Shown in pieces: positions 1 through 8,637 of a stretch of 64,000 nucleotides of DNA (the first letter of the stretch is position 1; the number at the start of each line of letters is the position of its first letter). The DNA is from SAR202 cluster bacterium (GTDB lineage Bacteria > Chloroflexota > Dehalococcoidia > Lucifugimonadales > VGZR01), in the NCBI GenBank assembly GCA_016872515.1, contig VGZR01000003.1, forward strand, positions 55,250 through 119,249, in the 5' to 3' direction. A program made the translations under genes and the position numbers. The notes beneath the pieces were generated by a model that searched no databases, was not told the origin of the DNA, and worked only from the letters and a program-made list of their open reading frames with translations.

Positions 1-1
1 A

Positions 2-316
2 TATGCCTGCCGGGAGGGTTGTGTCATAGACCAGGCCACCATAGAACGAGCGCTCATCCTGACCGCCATCGGCGCGGGGACCGCCCTCGCGGTCTTGATT
101 TTTCTCACGATTTTCGTCCAGGCGTCGGGGCTGCTCATCAACCTCCCGCACGCCTGGTCGGCCCGCCGGCGCGCCGGACGGGTCCCTGTAGCTGAGGCCG
201 AGACACGCGAGCAGGCGGAGAGGGCCTTGGCCGCAGTCGTAGCCGTTGGCGCGCTGCTGGCCGAACCGCGCCGTGCCAGCCGGTCAGGCGTTCAGGCCGG
301 CAACGCCCCTCCATAG
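2..316 (+). CDS. OadG-like small membrane subunit of a sodium-pumping decarboxylase (5' end uncertain)
   Basis: Small protein with one N-terminal membrane span (ALILTAIGAGTALAVLIFLT) followed by a charged, alanine-rich cytoplasmic tail. This is the layout of the gamma subunit that tethers the carboxyltransferase to the OadB membrane channel. The next genes are OadB and a biotin carrier, which supports the call; sequence similarity alone would be weak. The first in-frame ATG, at 95, falls inside the membrane span, so translation must begin earlier. The frame is open to the left edge with no ATG, GTG or TTG visible in frame, so the start may lie outside the window or be unusual. A TAG at 27-29 in another frame may end an upstream gene. 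Role in complex assembly is inferred from the family. Confidence 0.5.
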   Translation, partial: YACREGCVIDQATIERALILTAIGAGTALAVLIFLTIFVQASGLLINLPHAWSARRRAGRVPVAEAETREQAERALAAVVAVGALLAEPRRASRSGVQAGNAPP

Positions 317-359
317 GGCCGAACTGTGACCCACACTCTTCCGAGAGCAGGACAGCGAC

Positions 360-1517
360 TTGTCTGACCTCCGCGATTTCCTCAGCGCCTCTAGCATCAC
401 GAACATAGACTGGCGCAACGGCGTCATGCTGTGCGTCGGACTTGTCTTCGTCTATGCCGCGATCCGGCGTGGATGGGAGCCCTACCAGCTCCTACCCATC
501 GGTATCGGCATCCTCATCGCAAACATGAACCTCATCGGTCTCAGCAATGCCGACGTCTCCGCCACGGAACAGCAGTCGGGCATCATCGGCTTCCTGTACA
601 ACTTTGGACCGAACCTAGCCAATGTTCTTCCGCCCCTCATCTTTCTTGGCCTTGGCGCCATGACCGATTTCGGCCCGCTCATCGCCAATCCCAAGCTGCT
701 GCTCCTAGGCGTAGCTGCTGCAGCGGGTACGTTCCTGGCTTTCTGGGGGGCCCTGATTGTCAACCTCATCAACGGGTCGGAGGTCTTCAACCTACACCAA
801 GCGGCCTCCATCGGACTTGTCGGCTCTGCGGATGGCCCGACGACCATCTTCACCGCCGCCAAGTTGTCGCCGGAGATTCTCGGCATCACCGCCGTGGTGG
901 CGTACATGTTCGTGGCGGCCGCGCCGGTCATCCAGCCGCCCATCATGAGGCTACTGACCACCAGGAAAGAGCGCGCGATGGTGATGGAGGCGCCGCGAGA
1001 GGTGTCCAAGACAGAGAAGCTGCTTTTCCCTGCACTGGCCATGGTGCTCATCGTGCTATTCGTGCCGCAAGCCGCCGCTCTGGTGGCGATGTTCATGATG
1101 GGGAACCTGTTCAGGGAGAGTGGCGTCGTGCCCCGCATCACCCAGGCCGCCACCAACGAGCTTTTCAACATCGCCACCATCTTCCTCATGCTGGCCGTAG
1201 GTACACGCCTCTCCGCGGAAGCGGTCTTCTCCTGGCACACCCTCATCATCTTCGCGCTTGGCCTGCTCGCTTTCGTTTTCGCCACGGCTGGCGGAGTGAT
1301 ATGCGCCAAAGTGATGAACCTGATATCCAGGGAGAAGATCAACCCGCTGGTGGGGGCGGCGGGCATCTCGGCGGCGCCGAACGCAGCCAGGGTTGTTCAG
1401 AAAGTCGGGCAAGAGGCCAATCCGAACAACTTCCTGTTGGCCCACGCCACCGGGCCTAACGTGGCCGGCATCGTAGGCTCCGTGGTCGTCGCGGGTGTGT
1501 TCATAGCGGGATTGTGA
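360..1517 (+). CDS. oadB: Sodium ion-translocating decarboxylase, beta subunit
   Basis: Integral membrane subunit of the oxaloacetate/methylmalonyl-CoA/glutaconyl-CoA decarboxylase family. It decarboxylates carboxybiotin and exports Na+. The 385-residue length is normal for the family. Diagnostic segments are GLGAMTDFGPLIANP (about 97-111), ASIGLVGSADGPTTIF (about 149-164) carrying the essential aspartate D158, VIQPPIMRLLTTRKER, and a C-terminal stretch with SAAPNAARVVQ and HATGPNVAG. The start is TTG at 360, directly before Ser-Asp-Leu. It sits between the gamma-like gene and the biotin carrier, giving an operon-like order gamma, beta, biotin carrier. The substrate is not fixed by this subunit: a PycB/OadA-type carboxyltransferase and a PccB/MmdA-type carboxyltransferase are both encoded near 39-43 kb and either could be the partner. 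Confidence 0.93.
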   Translation: MSDLRDFLSASSITNIDWRNGVMLCVGLVFVYAAIRRGWEPYQLLPIGIGILIANMNLIGLSNADVSATEQQSGIIGFLYNFGPNLANVLPPLIFLGLGAMTDFGPLIANPKLLLLGVAAAAGTFLAFWGALIVNLINGSEVFNLHQAASIGLVGSADGPTTIFTAAKLSPEILGITAVVAYMFVAAAPVIQPPIMRLLTTRKERAMVMEAPREVSKTEKLLFPALAMVLIVLFVPQAAALVAMFMMGNLFRESGVVPRITQAATNELFNIATIFLMLAVGTRLSAEAVFSWHTLIIFALGLLAFVFATAGGVICAKVMNLISREKINPLVGAAGISAAPNAARVVQKVGQEANPNNFLLAHATGPNVAGIVGSVVVAGVFIAGL

Positions 1518-1518
1518 A

Positions 1519-1983
1519 ATGCCGACAACGCTGAAGGTCAAGATAGGCGTTCGCTGGTACACCGTGCAGGTCGGCGACCTGGATGCACCTGTCGTTGAGG
1601 TGTTGGTGGATGGCCATCCTGTCCAGGTTGAAGTAGAACGCCTTGCCGCCATAGAGCGCGAGGCCATTTATCCCCAGGTGCAGGCAGTGCGAGTCGCGGG
1701 GCCGAAGCCCAAGGCGGCGAGGCCGTCGCGGCCCGAGGTAGACCGTTCCATGGGGTCAGGCCCGCGGCCCGTCAAGACCTTTCGCTCGCCGATGCCGGGC
1801 GTCATCATCTCGGTGGCGGTGAAGGCAGGGGACCAGGTGGTGCCAGGCGACGCCGTCTGTGTGCTGGAAGCGATGAAGATGCAGCAGACGCTGAGGGCCG
1901 AGTGGGCCGGCGTCGTCAAGGCGTTGCACGTTCAGGCAGGCAAGCAGATCCAGGGCGGCGACCCAATCTTGGAGCTCGAGTAA
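1519..1983 (+). CDS. Biotin carboxyl carrier protein of a decarboxylase/carboxylase
   Basis: 154-residue biotin carrier. The C-terminal lipoyl/biotinyl domain (about 84-154) opens with FRSPMPGVIISV and contains VLEAMKMQQ, with K120 as the biotinylated lysine. The N-terminal half has beta-strand-like sequence and is joined by a charged, alanine/proline-containing linker, as in freestanding carriers of sodium-pumping decarboxylases. The ATG at 1519 begins one base after the oadB stop, so translation is probably coupled. It would carry the carboxyl group from a carboxyltransferase to OadB. The PycB homologue at 39.1-40.9 kb has its own biotin domain, which points to this free carrier serving the other carboxyltransferase (PccB/MmdA type). 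That pairing is inference. Confidence 0.88.
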   Translation: MPTTLKVKIGVRWYTVQVGDLDAPVVEVLVDGHPVQVEVERLAAIEREAIYPQVQAVRVAGPKPKAARPSRPEVDRSMGSGPRPVKTFRSPMPGVIISVAVKAGDQVVPGDAVCVLEAMKMQQTLRAEWAGVVKALHVQAGKQIQGGDPILELE

Positions 1984-2005
1984 ACTCTGAGAAGGAGGGA
2001 GCGCC

Positions 2006-3283
2006 ATGAAAAAGTCCAACAGGCTGGCGATTGACGGTGGAGTTCCGGTTGTCAAGGATTCCTTGCCATCGGGCGTTTCGGGTCCCAGTGTTGTGGACGA
2101 GGAGGAGGTTGAAGCAGTCGCCAGATTGCTGCGCAGCCAGAAGCTGTTCCGCTACCGCCCGGACAGCGAGTGCAATCTACTGGAGCTTGAAGCTGCCGAA
2201 TTGCTGGGAGTGAAGTACGCTCTGGCTGTGAACTCAGGTACGGCGGCCCTCGTCTGCGCTATGAAGGGCGTCGGCCTGGGACCTGGCGACGAGGCTATCG
2301 TGCCCGGCTACACGTACATCGCCACGGTGGCGGCGGTGGTGGCGGCCGGCGCGGTGCCTGTCATCGCGGAGATAGATGACTCCCTGGGCCTCGACCCGTC
2401 CGACGTAGAGAGAAAGATCACGAAGTACACCAAGGCCATCGTGCCGGTGCACATGCGCGGTGTGCCCAACCGGCTAGACTCCATCCTGACCCTAGCGCGC
2501 CGCCACAGGCTCAAGGTGGTAGAGGACTGTAGCCAGTGCGTGGGAGGAGCCTACAAAGCGCGGCGCGTCGGCACATACGGCGATGTAGGCACATGGAGCC
2601 TGAACTATTACAAGACTATCAGCACCGGCGAGGGCGGGCTCTTGTACACCAATGACCGAGATGTCTTCGAACGAGCTTGCTTCGCGTCAGACCCAGGACT
2701 GCCCATGTGGGGCGGTGAGGACAGCCGGGGTATCGAGTTCCACCAAGATCCCTTCCCAGGCGAGACCTATCGCCCCAGTGAGTTAGTGGGCGCGGTGGGC
2801 CGCGTGCAATTACGCAAACTGGATGGCGTCCTCGCCCACCAACGGAGGCTTAAGAAGGCATTCCTTGCAGAGCTGGACGAGCCGAGAGCCTACCGGCTCC
2901 AGCATGTTGACGACCCTGCTGGTGACACAGGTGTCTCGGCGGGTGTCATCGTGCAGGACGAAGAGCTGGCACGGGGCTATGCGCATGCCCTCAAGGCCGA
3001 GGGCGTGCCAGTCGGCACCATCTACAACGCCGGCATCCCCGACAGGCACATCTATAGCGCATGGGACTCCATCCTCAACAAACGCTCGCACCATCCGTCG
3101 GGCTACCCATGGAAGGACCCAGCGTACAGAGGCGATGTCCAATACTCCAAGGACATGTGTCCGCAGACGTTGGACCTCCTGGGGCGTACCCTGCTGTTGA
3201 ACTTCAACATGAACATGGCTGAGGAGCACGCGCGGGCGATGGCGAGGGCGCTGAACAAGGTGGATGCGGCCCTGGGTACGTAG
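2006..3283 (+). CDS. DegT/DnrJ/EryC1/StrS-family PLP aminotransferase
   Basis: 425-residue PLP enzyme of the sugar aminotransferase superfamily. Visible motifs are the cofactor-region AVNSGTAALVCAMKG, the glycine-rich GPGDEAIVPGYTYIATVAA, the PLP-binding aspartate in VVEDCSQCVGG, and the Schiff-base lysine in LNYYKTISTGEGG. Family members transaminate keto-sugars for glycan or antibiotic sugars, and some act on scyllo-inosose-type substrates; substrate cannot be set here. A strong ribosome site, GGAGG, lies before the ATG at 2006. It follows the biotin carrier by 22 bases on the same strand but has no obvious functional link to it. It converges on the beta-propeller lipoprotein gene with only 6 bases between the stops and no clear terminator hairpin. 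Confidence 0.88.
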   Translation: MKKSNRLAIDGGVPVVKDSLPSGVSGPSVVDEEEVEAVARLLRSQKLFRYRPDSECNLLELEAAELLGVKYALAVNSGTAALVCAMKGVGLGPGDEAIVPGYTYIATVAAVVAAGAVPVIAEIDDSLGLDPSDVERKITKYTKAIVPVHMRGVPNRLDSILTLARRHRLKVVEDCSQCVGGAYKARRVGTYGDVGTWSLNYYKTISTGEGGLLYTNDRDVFERACFASDPGLPMWGGEDSRGIEFHQDPFPGETYRPSELVGAVGRVQLRKLDGVLAHQRRLKKAFLAELDEPRAYRLQHVDDPAGDTGVSAGVIVQDEELARGYAHALKAEGVPVGTIYNAGIPDRHIYSAWDSILNKRSHHPSGYPWKDPAYRGDVQYSKDMCPQTLDLLGRTLLLNFNMNMAEEHARAMARALNKVDAALGT

Positions 3284-3289
3284 CTAGGC

Positions 3290-4600
3290 CTACTGCTTGA
3301 ATTGAGCTACCCATGCGTCGGGCGGCGCTGCGGGAGCCACAGCGGTGAGATGCCCCAGCCCCGCCACATAGATGTTCCCGTTGCTGTCCACCGTGATGTC
3401 GAAGGCGAAGTCGTCGGCGGCCGAGCCGAACTGGACGGTCCACAGTGCCTCTCCCTCAACGTCGAACTTGGCGGCAAAGGCGTCGAATCCACCCTTGTTG
3501 GCGTAACGCCTGAAAGCACCGTCCGTCCGCCCTGCGACGTACACGTTGCCTTCGCCGTCCACTGCGACGCCTGAAGCCATGTCGCTTCCCGTCGTGCCGA
3601 ACTGGACGGTCTTGAGCAGTTGGCCCGCAGGGTCGAACACCAGCAGGAAGGCGTCGAGGAAGCCGCCGATACGCACCTGGCCTTCCCATATTCCCCTGGT
3701 CGAGCCTACGATGTAGAGGTTGCCGGCCTTGTCCAGCGCGGCGCTTATGGCCGCATCGCCTCCGATGGAGCCGTACTCGCGGCTCCACAACTCTGTGCCT
3801 GCCACGTCGTACTTGCCGACGAACACGTCCCCGCTGCCGATGTGGTCGGTGCCTGGGAGTGGGCCGAGCGTGGAGCCGACGAGATAGACGTTGCCTTGCT
3901 TGTCCACCACCACAGACGTGGCGCCGTTCCCCTCGTCTGAACCAAGCTGCTGCGTCCACGCGGATGAACCCGCAGCATCGAAGCGGCGGACGTAGTTGTC
4001 GGCCAGGCTGGCGTTCTCTTCGCCTGGGAAGGCGCCGGAAGTGCTGCCGCTGATGAAGACACTGCCCTCGTTGTCCACCGCCACGTCCTCCCCCCAGTCC
4101 AGTTCGTCGGTGCCGAACTGGCGAAGCCATACCTCTCCACCGTCGGCGGCATAGACCGCAACGAAGGCATCGCCTCCTCCGGCGTCAACCTGGCCGGGCA
4201 CGACGCCCTCGACGCGCCCGGCGACGTACACGCGGCCATCTTCGTTCGCTGCAACGCCCTCCGTGGCATCCTCACCCTCGGTGCCGAACTGGACCGTCCA
4301 CTGCTCCTCACCGGTCGGGCTGAACTTGCGGACGAAGGCGTCGTGGCCACCCCGGTTCGGCTCGCCGGTCAGGGCTCCGGTCGTCCAGCCTCCCACGATG
4401 ACGTTGCCGGAGCCGTCCACGGCCACCGTCGAGGCGCCGTCATCACCTGGCGAGCCGAACGTCTGCGACCAGCCCATCGCTGGCGGCAGTTCGGTGCCGC
4501 TTGGCAACGAGGCCGTAGTGGAGCAGGCCGAGGGCAGCATCAGCGCGAAGGCGAGCACGACAGCCAGGAATCGTGGGATTTGGATGGGGAAATAGTACAA
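3290..4600 (-). CDS. SBBP-type beta-propeller repeat lipoprotein
   Basis: Secreted lipoprotein made of at least seven repeats of about 50 residues with the consensus D-x-x-G-N-V-Y-V-x-G-x-T and W-x-x-Q-F-G, typical of SBBP (seven-bladed beta-propeller) proteins. Using a TTG start at 4600 gives a short positively charged N-terminus, a hydrophobic core (FLAVVLAFALML) and a lipobox PSAC with the lipidated cysteine at residue 26. A GAGGG ribosome site lies a few bases upstream of this TTG. An ATG at 4648 in the same frame would add 16 arginine-rich residues and is less consistent with a signal peptide. The likely role is binding or display at the cell surface; no enzyme motif is visible. Confidence 0.82.
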   Translation of the reverse strand: MYYFPIQIPRFLAVVLAFALMLPSACSTTASLPSGTELPPAMGWSQTFGSPGDDGASTVAVDGSGNVIVGGWTTGALTGEPNRGGHDAFVRKFSPTGEEQWTVQFGTEGEDATEGVAANEDGRVYVAGRVEGVVPGQVDAGGGDAFVAVYAADGGEVWLRQFGTDELDWGEDVAVDNEGSVFISGSTSGAFPGEENASLADNYVRRFDAAGSSAWTQQLGSDEGNGATSVVVDKQGNVYLVGSTLGPLPGTDHIGSGDVFVGKYDVAGTELWSREYGSIGGDAAISAALDKAGNLYIVGSTRGIWEGQVRIGGFLDAFLLVFDPAGQLLKTVQFGTTGSDMASGVAVDGEGNVYVAGRTDGAFRRYANKGGFDAFAAKFDVEGEALWTVQFGSAADDFAFDITVDSNGNIYVAGLGHLTAVAPAAPPDAWVAQFKQ

Positions 4601-4747
4601 ACTTACCCTCGCACGTCGTCGGGTGATTATAGCGTGTACGTCGCCCACAGCCTCGCCCGGTCATCCGTGCGTTGCGGCGCGGTGCGGTTCCGAATACAAT
4701 CTGGCTGGCCGCAGCGGATGCGAGCGATGCCGGAGGTGGTCTGTGAA

Positions 4748-5671
4748 ATGGAGATGACGACCCTAGGGAAGACGGGGTTGAAGGTGAGCCGCCTGGGTGT
4801 CGGCCTAGTGGAGATAGGCTTCCAGCTGACCGGAGACAAGGTCCAACAGGCCGGACACATCCTGAATGCGGCCCTGGACGGAGGTATCAACTTCCTGGAC
4901 ACCGCTGAGTGCTACGGCGTCAGCGAGGAGCTTATCGGGCAGACGGTGGCTCACCGCCGCCACGAGTTCGTCTTGGCCACCAAGACGGGCCACGCCGCAG
5001 GCGATTACACCGGAAAGCCCTGGACCGCTGACGCTGTTCGGCACTCTATCGAGCGGAGCCTGCGCCGCATGAAGACCGACTATCTCGACATTGTGCAGCT
5101 TCATGCCTACGACGTCTTCGGGCTGGCGCCCGGCGACGTCATCCAGGCTGCGCTGGAAGCCAAGCGCGCGGGCAAGGTGCGTTTCGTGGGCTACAGCCAG
5201 GAGAACGCCGAGGCGCTGTGGGCCGTCGAGTCGGGCCTGTTCGACACCCTTCAGACCGCATTCAGCATCGTGGACCAGAAGGCCCGGTACGAGATTTTCC
5301 CCAAGGCGATGGCCAGGGGCATGGGGATCATAGGAAAGCGGCCCATCGCCAACGCCATGTGGGGCCGCCCTATGGCGCCGAAGGACTACTACGGCGGCGA
5401 CGGAGTGGCCGAGCAGTATGCCGCGCGTTCGGCCCTCATGCTGGCCGACAGCCCCATACCCGGCGCGCCGCCCAACAACGTCTTGACCTCGTTGGGCTTC
5501 GTCCTGGGTCATCCAGAGGTGCACACCTCCATCGTCGGCACCCGCAACGCGGAGCACATGAAGTCGAACGTCGAGATGGTGAACACCCAGCTTCCCCTGC
5601 CCAAAGAGACTATCGAGGAGCTTCACCGGCGCTACGACAACGTAGGCCGCCACTGGCGCAGCATCGACTAG
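4748..5671 (+). CDS. Aldo/keto reductase family oxidoreductase
   Basis: NADPH-dependent TIM-barrel reductase of about 307 residues. The N-terminus TTLGKTGLKVSRLGVG is typical of the family. The catalytic tetrad is visible in order: Asp and Tyr in DTAECYG, Lys in LATKTG, His in VQLHAYD. The C-terminal cofactor segment is SIVGTRNAEHM. The start at 4748 is preferred because GGAGG lies just upstream; the open frame extends much further 5' without similarity. The closest style is the general-stress/YdhF/YccK-type branch rather than the mammalian-type reductases. It reads in the same direction as the molybdenum hydroxylase gene that follows 93 bases later. Substrate unknown. Confidence 0.86.
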   Translation: MEMTTLGKTGLKVSRLGVGLVEIGFQLTGDKVQQAGHILNAALDGGINFLDTAECYGVSEELIGQTVAHRRHEFVLATKTGHAAGDYTGKPWTADAVRHSIERSLRRMKTDYLDIVQLHAYDVFGLAPGDVIQAALEAKRAGKVRFVGYSQENAEALWAVESGLFDTLQTAFSIVDQKARYEIFPKAMARGMGIIGKRPIANAMWGRPMAPKDYYGGDGVAEQYAARSALMLADSPIPGAPPNNVLTSLGFVLGHPEVHTSIVGTRNAEHMKSNVEMVNTQLPLPKETIEELHRRYDNVGRHWRSID

Positions 5672-5764
5672 AGCCATCCGGGTCATCGGAGCCGCGTGCT
5701 ACGATGGATGGCGGTTGGCCCAGCGGCAGCCCAGAATCTATCTAGCTTGAAGCATGGAGTGAGC

Positions 5765-8038
5765 ATGGCTACCAAGACCGAAGCACCAGCGAAGAAGTAC
5801 AAGGTGGTGGGCACACGCCCCGCCAGGCACGACGGGTTGGATAAGGTCACAGGCCGGGCCAAGTACGGCGCCGACATCTTTCTTCCGGGACTGCTCCACG
5901 GCAAGGTGCTCCGCAGCCCCCACGCTCACGCCGTCATCAAGTCCATAGACACGTCGAAGGCCGAGGCGCATCCCGAGGTACGTGCCGTGGTCACCGCCGC
6001 CGACCTTGTGCCGGGCGTGCGTGTCGGCAGCAGGCAGTACCTCGGCCAGAACTGGACCGAGAACGTCATCGCCCGTGGCAAAGTGCTCTACAAAGGCCAT
6101 GCCGTCGCCGCCGTCGCGGCCACCAACCTCCATGACGCAGAGGAGGCCCTGGCTCTCATCAAGGTCGAGTACCAGCCGTTGCCCGGCGTCTTCACCGCAG
6201 AGGAGGCCACGAAGCCCGGCGCGCCTGCCTTGCACCCAGACATGATCCAGGTCGGAATGCTCCCCGACGACGAGGCGCTGGGGCCGAACCTGTCCGTCCA
6301 CGAGCGGTACAAGCTCGGCGACATGGAGAAGGGCTTCAAGGAAGCCGACCTCGTTGTCAAACGCGAGTTCCGCACCAAATCTGTGCACCAGGGCTACATC
6401 GAGCTCCAGAACGGCACCGCATGGTGGACGCCCGACGGCGTCACCATCTGGTGCAGCAGCCAGGGTCACTTCGGCATCCGCGACCAGGTTGCCCGTATGA
6501 CGGGCCTGCCTCTGTCCAAGATTAAGGTCATCCCGATGGAGATTGGCGGCGGCTTCGGCGGCAAGCTGCCCGTCTACCTCGAACCGCTGGCAGCTGTTCT
6601 TTCTAAGAAGAGCGGCCGGCCCGTAAAGATGACGATGTCCCGCGCCGAGGTGATGGAGGCCACAGGCCCCACGTCCGGCAGCCTCATGCGCATCAAGATG
6701 GGCGCGAAGAAGGACGGTCGCATGACCGCCGCCCACGCCTGGTTCCTCTTCGAGGCGGGGGCGTTCCCCGGCGCGCCCATCACCGCGGCAGCGGCGGCGG
6801 TGTTCGCGCCATACAAGCTCGACAACGTGCAGGTTGACGCCTACGACGTGGTGGGCAACAAGCCCAAGGCCGCGCCGTACCGCGCGCCCGGCGCGCCCAT
6901 CGTCGCCTTCGCCGCCGAGCAGGTGGTGGACGAACTCGCCGTGAAGCTGGGTATGGACCCCATGGACCTGCGCATCAAGAATGCCCCCGTGGAGGGCGAC
7001 CGGCGCGCCGACGGCGTGGTGAACGGGCGCATCGGCGCCCTGGAGACGATGCAGGCGGTGAAGGCGCACCCGCACTACAAGGCGAAACTGGCGAAGAACG
7101 GGAGGAACGGCAGGGTGCGCGGGCGCGGCGTCGGGATGGGCTTTTGCCGCAATAACTCCGGCCCCGCCTGCGTGACGGCCAACGTCATGGCCGACGGCAC
7201 CGTGAGCCTGGTCGAGGGCTCGGTGGACATCGGCGGCTCCCGTACCGCGGTGGCCCAGATGTTCGCCGAGGTGCTGGGCCTGCCCGTGGAGAGCGTTAAC
7301 CCCTCCATCGGCGACACCGACGCCATCGGCTTCACGTCCATCACGGGTGGTAGCGGCGTCGCGTACAAGTCCGGCTGGGCCGCCTACGAGGCCGCCAATG
7401 ACGTCAGGCGGCAGATGGTTGCCCGAGCGGCCCGTGTCTGGGAGAAGCCCGAGGCCGAAGTGGAGTACGCCAACGGCACGCTCCAACACAAGTCCGACCC
7501 GGAGTTGCGCATGACCTTCAAGGAGCTGGCGGCGATGCTCAACGACACCGGCGGTCCCATCGTCGGACGGGCCAACATGAACCCCGGCGGCTCCACCGGC
7601 TCCTACTCCGCCAACATCGTGGATGTGGAAGTGGACACCGAGACCGGGAAGGTGGACGTGCTGCGCGTCACGGCCTTCCAAGACGTCGGATTCGCCGTCC
7701 ACCCCAGCTATGTCGAGGGCCAGATTCAGGGCGGAACGGCCCAAGGCATCGGCTGGGCGCTCAACGAGGAGTACTTCCTGGCCGACGATGGCAGGATGCT
7801 GAACTCGTCGCTCCTAGACTATCGCATGCCTACCGCGGTCGACCTGCCGATGATCGAGGCGGCGCTAGTGGAGGTGCCAAACCCCAAACATCCCTTCGGC
7901 GTCAAGGGCGTCGGGGAAGCCAACCTCTCGGCACCTCTGGCTGCAGTCGCCAACGCCATCCACGACGCCACGGGCGTCCGCCTGCGCGGGCTTCCCATGA
8001 ACCCGGCCGCCGTCCTCAAGGCGCTGAAAGAGCGGTAG
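5765..8038 (+). CDS. Xanthine dehydrogenase/CO dehydrogenase-type molybdopterin-binding subunit
   Basis: 757-residue large subunit of the molybdenum hydroxylase family. The N-terminal ald_Xan_dh_C-type domain begins VGTRPARHDGLDKVTG and includes LHGKVLRSPHAHA. The molybdopterin domain carries GGGFGGK, YRAPGAP and a final GVKGVGEANLSAP with the conserved active-site glutamate. The start at 5765 has GGAG 5 bases upstream. These enzymes hydroxylate N-heterocycles, aldehydes or CO with water as the oxygen source and normally need FAD and [2Fe-2S] subunits. Neither partner is adjacent: the upstream gene is an aldo/keto reductase and the downstream gene is unrelated. The partner subunits must be elsewhere, or the enzyme is of a stand-alone type. 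Substrate not determinable. Confidence 0.9.
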   Translation: MATKTEAPAKKYKVVGTRPARHDGLDKVTGRAKYGADIFLPGLLHGKVLRSPHAHAVIKSIDTSKAEAHPEVRAVVTAADLVPGVRVGSRQYLGQNWTENVIARGKVLYKGHAVAAVAATNLHDAEEALALIKVEYQPLPGVFTAEEATKPGAPALHPDMIQVGMLPDDEALGPNLSVHERYKLGDMEKGFKEADLVVKREFRTKSVHQGYIELQNGTAWWTPDGVTIWCSSQGHFGIRDQVARMTGLPLSKIKVIPMEIGGGFGGKLPVYLEPLAAVLSKKSGRPVKMTMSRAEVMEATGPTSGSLMRIKMGAKKDGRMTAAHAWFLFEAGAFPGAPITAAAAAVFAPYKLDNVQVDAYDVVGNKPKAAPYRAPGAPIVAFAAEQVVDELAVKLGMDPMDLRIKNAPVEGDRRADGVVNGRIGALETMQAVKAHPHYKAKLAKNGRNGRVRGRGVGMGFCRNNSGPACVTANVMADGTVSLVEGSVDIGGSRTAVAQMFAEVLGLPVESVNPSIGDTDAIGFTSITGGSGVAYKSGWAAYEAANDVRRQMVARAARVWEKPEAEVEYANGTLQHKSDPELRMTFKELAAMLNDTGGPIVGRANMNPGGSTGSYSANIVDVEVDTETGKVDVLRVTAFQDVGFAVHPSYVEGQIQGGTAQGIGWALNEEYFLADDGRMLNSSLLDYRMPTAVDLPMIEAALVEVPNPKHPFGVKGVGEANLSAPLAAVANAIHDATGVRLRGLPMNPAAVLKALKER

Positions 8039-8185
8039 CCACAAGTCCAAACCAGCCGCTCACCAGAACTTAACTCGTGCTCGATTGCTGATACTGCGTT
8101 GTTCCATATGGCGTGCGGCGAAGCAGGCTAACGTTTCGGTTCCGCGTGTTTTCCGAGCTTTACTCTCTCCAGAGGGACACCGCAT

Positions 8186-8587
8186 TCACTCTGATCTCTC
8201 TAACCGGCCTTTTCGAGGGATGAGGTTTTTGTAGTCCCACTGGACTTCTCTCGCCTCAACTAACCAGCGCCCAAGCCTGTCCGTGTCAACTTGTTCGACG
8301 GCAGTGTATCGCGCTTCAGCGGCTTTGAAAGTCCCTTCCTTTTACAGTCCCTTCTCCTTGAAGGACTGACCACTCCAGAAGAGTAGGCGTACGCAATCCT
8401 TGAGCTTGCTGTACCCGACGATAGGATTCCCCTCGAGAAACCATACCGGATGGGCGTGCCATATCTTGTTCTCAGACCCAGGAAGCTTGTGGTCAATCTG
8501 CTCTGCAAGAAGCCGGCAAATCGCCCGATTGCTCGGCACCTGCGCGTTATTGTAGGCCTTCGTGTCCGAGTGCATTACGACCTCCAC
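8186..8587 (-). pseudogene. DUF1801 (YdhG/frataxin-like) protein interrupted by an in-frame TAA
   Basis: Read from ATG 8587, residues 1-81 include KIWHAHPVWFLEGNPIVGYS and LLFWSGQSF, the hallmark of DUF1801 proteins. A TAA at 8342-8344 stops the frame. The same frame then continues with FKAAEARYTAVEQVD and REVQWDYKNLIPRKG, which is the normal C-terminal half of the family, and ends at a TGA at 8186. The total of about 133 codons matches the usual family length. So one nonsense codon splits an otherwise complete gene, with no frameshift. A sequencing error, a recent mutation or readthrough are the alternatives; mutation is simplest. Function of DUF1801 proteins is not well established. Confidence 0.85.
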
Positions 8588-8637
8588 ATTCCCGTGTAAG
8601 GGAGACTTCTCTAAGTAAGGAAGCTCCCGTGCCGTCC

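Noticed and set aside
5738..7744. 668-codon open frame opposite the molybdopterin subunit gene
   Set aside because: A shadow of GC-rich codon use in a real gene. The product is His/Val/Gly-rich with no motif, while the plus strand has complete family motifs.
8041..8185. A small gene or RNA between the molybdopterin subunit gene and the DUF1801 pseudogene
   Set aside because: No open frame with a ribosome site and no stable structure was apparent.
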